A stretch of 64,000 nucleotides of DNA from Solirubrobacter phytolaccae (GTDB taxonomy: Bacteria; Actinomycetota; Thermoleophilia; Solirubrobacterales; Solirubrobacteraceae), in contig NZ_JAPDDP010000011.1 in NCBI RefSeq assembly GCF_027587195.1, positions 1 through 64,000 on the forward strand, read 5' to 3'. Shown here in pieces: positions 58,464-64,000 of this stretch (the stretch's first letter is position 1; every line of letters starts with the position of its first letter). The notes beneath the pieces were generated by a model, which saw only the letters and a program-made list of their open reading frames with translations, made no database searches and was not told where the DNA came from. A program made the position numbers and the translations under genes.

Positions 58464-58571
58464 ATGCAGGCCTGGACCGAAGGCCAGCGAACAGCAACTC
58501 GAGGCGACATAGACTGATGCGTGTGCGCAATCCCTGCGCGCTCTGAGTCTTGAACCGGAAGGAGGACGGCC
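58464..58571 (+). promoter_or_regulatory. glmM-glmS intergenic region with a TAGACT box
   Basis: TAGACT (about 58509-58514) could be the -10 of a glmS promoter with a leader of about 55 nt ending in a strong AAGGAGG ribosome binding site. I see no fold or conserved core of a glmS ribozyme. Confidence 0.35.
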
Positions 58572-60422
<1,851 letters not shown>

Positions 60423-62150
60423 CTAGGGCTGGGTCGTCGCCGCGGCCCAGAGCCGGCCGCCGAGCTCCTCGGCGGCCGCGGCCGGGAGGACGAGCTGGGC
60501 GCCCGCGGCGATCAGCTCCTCGGGCGAGTGGTCGGCCTCGCGCTCGCCCGCGAGCGCGACGCGGCGCAGGTTCGTGAGCCGGTCGTCGGCCGCGAGCCGG
60601 CGCAGCAGGGAGGTGGCGGGCATGTCGCCGGTGTCCGTGCCGACCACGAGCGCCTCGGGGCGCAGCTCGACCGCGAGCCGCAGCGCCTCGATCGCGTCCT
60701 CGGCCACGCACGTGACCGCGCCGTCGCCGATGCCGGCGAGGATCGAGTCCGCACGGCCGGGCACGCGTTCGACGATCACCACGGTCGGCACGGCGGGCGG
60801 CGCGTCGGTGATGCCGCTGAGCTCCGCCTCGAGCTGGGAACGCACGAACTCGGTGCGCTGCGCGGCCGCCGCGTGCTGGGCGAGCGTCGCGGGCACGCGG
60901 CCCTCGGCGGCTGAGCCGGGAGGGCGCAGCGGCAGCGTCACGGTGAACAGCGCGCCGCCGTCCTCGGACTCGCCGAGGGCGATGTCGCCGCCGTGCAGCT
61001 CGACGAACTCGCGCACGATCGCCAGACCGAGTCCGGCGCCCGCGCCGGCGGAGCGGCCGTCGCCGTCGAGGCCGGACCGGAAGCGCCCGAAGATCTTGTC
61101 GCGATGCTCGACGGGCACGCCCGGTCCGTTGTCGGCCACCGTCAGCGCCGCTGCCGCCTCCCCGACGCCGAGCGCGCAGCGCACCCGGCCGCCGACCGGC
61201 GCGTGGCGGATGGCGTTGGCCAGCAGGTTGGAGACGATCCGGCTCACGCGCTCGACGTCGAAGCGGGCGGACACGGCGTCGGGGATCTGCAACGCCAGCT
61301 CGACCTCACGGTCGGCGGCGAGCGGCTCGAACTGCTCGGCGACCGTGCGCACCGCCTGCGCGAGGTCCGCGTCCACGAGCGTGAGCCGCGCCTCGCCGTG
61401 GTCGGCCTTGACCTGCTCGAGCATGTCGTTGATCTGCTCCAGCGCGCTCAACGCCGCCAGGCGCATGCTCACGAGCTGGCCGCGGGCGCTCTCGTCGGGC
61501 TGGCCGCGCAGCAGCTGCTCCGAGCGGGTGATGACCACCTGCAGCGGCGCGCGCAGGTCGTGCGAGAGCTCCCCGAGCAGCCGCTCGCGGTAGTCGTGCA
61601 CGCGGGCCAGTCGCTGCGTGAGCGCCGACAGCTCCGCGTTCTGCTGCGCGAGCCGCTGCTCGACCCGCTTGCGGTCCGTGATCGCGCGGCCCTCGGCGAC
61701 CACGAAGGCGACCTGGCCGTCGCGGCCGCGGAGGGGCCGCAGCAGCAGGTCCAGCGTGCCCATGCCCTGCCCGGCGCCCTCGATCTGCACGTCCACGTCG
61801 AAGCGCGCGAAGCGCCCGGCGGCGGCGCCGGAGACGGCCTGGCGCAGCGCGGAGACGGCGGCGTCGTCGGTCTTGGCCCACCACGGCGTGGCCCACAGCG
61901 GCAGGCCGATGACCTCGCCGCGGTCCAGCCCGCCGGCGATCAACGCGGCCGGGTTGACGTCCAGGACGTGGCCCTCGCCGTCCAGCAGCGCGATGAAGCT
62001 CGAGGACTTCGCGTGCGCGACCTGCGCCATCAGGCGGCGGGTCGACGCGTCCTCCTGGGGGCCCTCGACCTCGAGCATGCGCGCGCGTAACGCGTCCACC
62101 GCGTCGAGCGAGGTCGTCCAGTGGTCGAGTCGTCGTCCTTGCGAACTCAA
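60423..62150 (-). CDS. Sensor histidine kinase with PAS and degenerate receiver domains
   Basis: From TTG 62150 the 575-residue protein has a PAS domain (about 45-165; FIALLDGEGHVLDVNPAALI), a short coiled coil (RVEQRLAQQNAELSALTQRL), HisKA with His197 in LLGELSHDLRAPLQ, an ATPase domain (N-box VSNLLANAIRHAP, G1 DNGPGVP, G2 GAGAGLGLAIVREF), and a C-terminal receiver-like domain (VVIVERVPGRADS) lacking the usual acidic pair and with the phospho-acceptor region altered (LVVGTDTGDMPATSLLRRL). No transmembrane helix is seen, so it is a soluble sensor. No response regulator is adjacent. GTG 62099 and ATG 62078 are alternative starts. Confidence 0.83.
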   Translation of the reverse strand: MSSQGRRLDHWTTSLDAVDALRARMLEVEGPQEDASTRRLMAQVAHAKSSSFIALLDGEGHVLDVNPAALIAGGLDRGEVIGLPLWATPWWAKTDDAAVSALRQAVSGAAAGRFARFDVDVQIEGAGQGMGTLDLLLRPLRGRDGQVAFVVAEGRAITDRKRVEQRLAQQNAELSALTQRLARVHDYRERLLGELSHDLRAPLQVVITRSEQLLRGQPDESARGQLVSMRLAALSALEQINDMLEQVKADHGEARLTLVDADLAQAVRTVAEQFEPLAADREVELALQIPDAVSARFDVERVSRIVSNLLANAIRHAPVGGRVRCALGVGEAAAALTVADNGPGVPVEHRDKIFGRFRSGLDGDGRSAGAGAGLGLAIVREFVELHGGDIALGESEDGGALFTVTLPLRPPGSAAEGRVPATLAQHAAAAQRTEFVRSQLEAELSGITDAPPAVPTVVIVERVPGRADSILAGIGDGAVTCVAEDAIEALRLAVELRPEALVVGTDTGDMPATSLLRRLAADDRLTNLRRVALAGEREADHSPEELIAAGAQLVLPAAAAEELGGRLWAAATTQP

Positions 62151-62188
62151 AGTGCTCTCGGGGCGGGGCTGGCCCTCAGTCGGGAGCC

Positions 62189-62194
62189 AGCCTA
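62189..62194 (-). promoter_or_regulatory. -10 hexamer of the histidine kinase gene
   Basis: Minus-strand TAGGCT at 62194-62189; start site near 62182 would leave about 30 nt before the TTG. The divergent gene uses the same hexamer on the other strand 43 bp away. Confidence 0.3.
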
Positions 62195-62214
62195 TCCGAA
62201 TGGCGAGTGTGTCT

Positions 62215-62242
62215 TTGGGACCGGATCTCCGCGCCGTAGGCT
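62215..62242 (+). promoter_or_regulatory. Promoter of the variant 2-epimerase gene
   Basis: TTGGGA (62215-62220), 16-bp spacer and TAGGCT (62237-62242); the ATG at 62257 follows after 14 bp. Confidence 0.4.
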
Positions 62243-62256
62243 CGGCCTCGATCTTG

Positions 62257-63420
62257 ATGAGCATCACACCTGAACCCAACGTCGCGTCGCCGCTCCGGCC
62301 GATCCAGGTCGAGCCCGTCACCGATGGCCTGCCGGCCGTCGGCGGCATCATCCACGCGGTGGGCAGCCGCTCGGAGGCCGTGCGCATCGCGACGGTCCTC
62401 ATGGCGCTCAAGGCCCGCGGCGTCCCGCAGGCCGTCGCGCGGCTGGCGGGACCGGTCGATGCTCCTGGCCACGCGTTCGCGCCCGACGGCATGCCTCGCA
62501 CGGCGGGGCTCGTCGACCAGCGCCCTGAGACCGAGATCCAGCGCACCGCCCGCGCGCTCTCGGAGGCCGAGACGCTGCTGCTCGAGCATCGCCCCGCGCT
62601 CGTCGTCGTCGCCGGTGACACCGACGGCACGCTGGCGCTCGCGCTCGCGGCCTCCAAGCTCGGCATCCAGATCGTCCGCCTCGGCGCCGGCCTGCGCAGC
62701 GGCGACTTCTCGCAGTCCGAGGAGATCAACCGCATCCTCGGCGACCGCCTCGCCGACCTGCTGTGCACGGACGCCTCCGACGTCGGCGACACGCTGATGG
62801 TCGAGGGCATCGCGTCCGACCGCGTCCGCCACACGGGCAACACGGCGATCGACCTGCTGCGTCGCAGCGAGCCGGCGGCGCGCCAGCGCGCGGCCTGGCG
62901 CCGCTTCGAGCTGCCGGCCCACGGGTTCGTGCTCGCCACCCTGCATCGCGCCGAGCAGGCGGGCGACGAGCTCCAGCTGCGTCGCGTGACGGACGCGCTC
63001 TGCGCGCTCGGCCAGCGCGTGCCGGTGATCGTCTCCGTGCTCTCGACGACCGCCCGCCCGGCGACCGCCCAGATGGTGGAGCAGCTGCGCGCGTCCGACG
63101 TGCTGGTCACCGGGCCGCTGGACTACCTCGACTTCCTCTCGCTCGAGCAGGTCGCGGGCGCGATCCTCACCGACTCCGGCGCGGTCCAGGACGAGGCGTC
63201 GGCGCTCGGCGTCCGCTGCTACACGCTGCGGCGCTCCACGGAGCGGATCGTGACGCTCACGCACGGGACGAACATCCTGCTCGGCGAGGATCCCGCGGAG
63301 ATCGCGGACATCCGGCTCGACGAACGCACGGCCTCGCCGATCCCGCTCTGGGACGGGCACGCCGGCGAGCGCGTCGCGGCCGAGCTCGAGAAGCGCCTCG
63401 CGCTGGCGATCCCCGCCTAG
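62257..63420 (+). CDS. UDP-GlcNAc 2-epimerase paralogue with a missing catalytic Glu
   Basis: The 387-residue protein belongs to the WecB family: [40 protein letters not shown] (Asp121), [20 protein letters not shown] (His) and [20 protein letters not shown]. However, the HVEAGLRS loop reads [19 protein letters not shown]: Glu of the HVEAG motif is Gly143, while the later Glu155/156 pair is kept. In the E. coli enzyme this Glu is needed for catalysis, so the protein may use a different substrate or have lost epimerisation. An N-terminal extension of about 28 residues is also present. The next sugar gene begins 3 bp downstream. Confidence 0.85.
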   Translation: MSITPEPNVASPLRPIQVEPVTDGLPAVGGIIHAVGSRSEAVRIATVLMALKARGVPQAVARLAGPVDAPGHAFAPDGMPRTAGLVDQRPETEIQRTARALSEAETLLLEHRPALVVVAGDTDGTLALALAASKLGIQIVRLGAGLRSGDFSQSEEINRILGDRLADLLCTDASDVGDTLMVEGIASDRVRHTGNTAIDLLRRSEPAARQRAAWRRFELPAHGFVLATLHRAEQAGDELQLRRVTDALCALGQRVPVIVSVLSTTARPATAQMVEQLRASDVLVTGPLDYLDFLSLEQVAGAILTDSGAVQDEASALGVRCYTLRRSTERIVTLTHGTNILLGEDPAEIADIRLDERTASPIPLWDGHAGERVAAELEKRLALAIPA

Positions 63421-63422
63421 CC

Positions 63423-64000
<578 letters not shown>

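Noticed and set aside
58464-58571. Possible glmS ribozyme upstream of glmS
   Set aside because: The 108-bp region has a -10-like box and ribosome binding site but no sequence resembling the ribozyme core, and this ribozyme is typical of Firmicutes.

Overview
The window is about 70% GC with dense, mostly 4-bp-overlapping (ATGA/GTGA/TTGA) operons, many GTG/TTG starts, and start codons that often sit 6-10 bp after a TANNNT hexamer, which suggests leaderless mRNAs. The gene set (DUF4129/DUF4350/MoxR/DUF58 with SpoIIM and RDD, CysM with a Mec-type JAMM protease, GuaB3, type-2 PyrF, two matrixin-like proteases, hydantoinase A/B, Flp-type pilin) fits a soil actinobacterium of the Thermoleophilia, probably Solirubrobacterales. 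That placement is inference from content and composition. No rRNA, tRNA, CRISPR array, phage or transposase gene was seen.

Layout. 1-6.05 kb: end of a Pro/Ala-rich protein, then the DUF4129-DUF4350-MoxR-DUF58 operon, with SpoIIM and RDD proteins divergent from start codons only 6 bp apart. 6.08-12.76 kb: two ROK regulators followed by a xylose/ribose-type ABC transporter (binding lipoprotein, ATPase, permease) and a Gfo/Idh/MocA oxidoreductase, probably one sugar-uptake regulon. 12.76-20.85 kb: secreted hypothetical, SDR plus Baeyer-Villiger-type monooxygenase controlled by a divergent TetR gene, MFS exporter, aminotransferase, two paralogous matrixins and a methyltransferase. 20.85-23.87 kb: CysM, two Tat-signal ferritin-like proteins, TatA, Mec-type JAMM protease (CTG start) and a zinc-ribbon/DUF2007 protein. 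23.8-31.1 kb (minus strand): degenerate peptidase-like protein, lipoprotein, DUF1802 with a structured leader, beta-hydroxyacid dehydrogenase, HyuB, HyuA and a Cys-rich unknown.

31.2-38.6 kb: HAD hydrolase, NadB, divergent HDAC-like amidohydrolase, SPOR protein, an 861-residue low-complexity zinc-ribbon protein and a GT4 glycosyltransferase. 38.7-48.8 kb: Flp pilin, RNase PH, RdgB, a 0.7 kb palindrome-rich gene-free island, HU, PyrF, LysM protein, D,D-carboxypeptidase, PfkB kinase, GuaB3, GuaA. 48.8-52.6 kb: nucleotide-sugar block (DegT aminotransferase, hexapeptide acetyltransferase, UDP-GlcNAc 2-epimerase, GalE), resembling WbpE/D/I chemistry. 52.6-55.7 kb: a 160-bp inverted-repeat element, M23 peptidase, LamG/BACON secreted protein. 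55.8-64 kb: rplM-rpsI (S9 with a 140-residue acidic extension), glmM, glmS, an orphan histidine kinase, a variant UDP-GlcNAc 2-epimerase paralogue and the start of a UDP-glucuronate decarboxylase-like gene cut by the window end.

Most notable beyond ordinary gene content: a two-copy ~80-bp dispersed palindromic repeat (19.3 and 40.5 kb), a 160-bp element with 20-bp terminal inverted repeats that exactly fills the galE/M23 gap, a 102-nt leader before DUF1802 with two mutually exclusive folds and its own promoter, the acidic S9 extension, the CysM/Mec pair separated by Tat ferritin-like genes without a CysO gene, and a WecB paralogue lacking a catalytic Glu.
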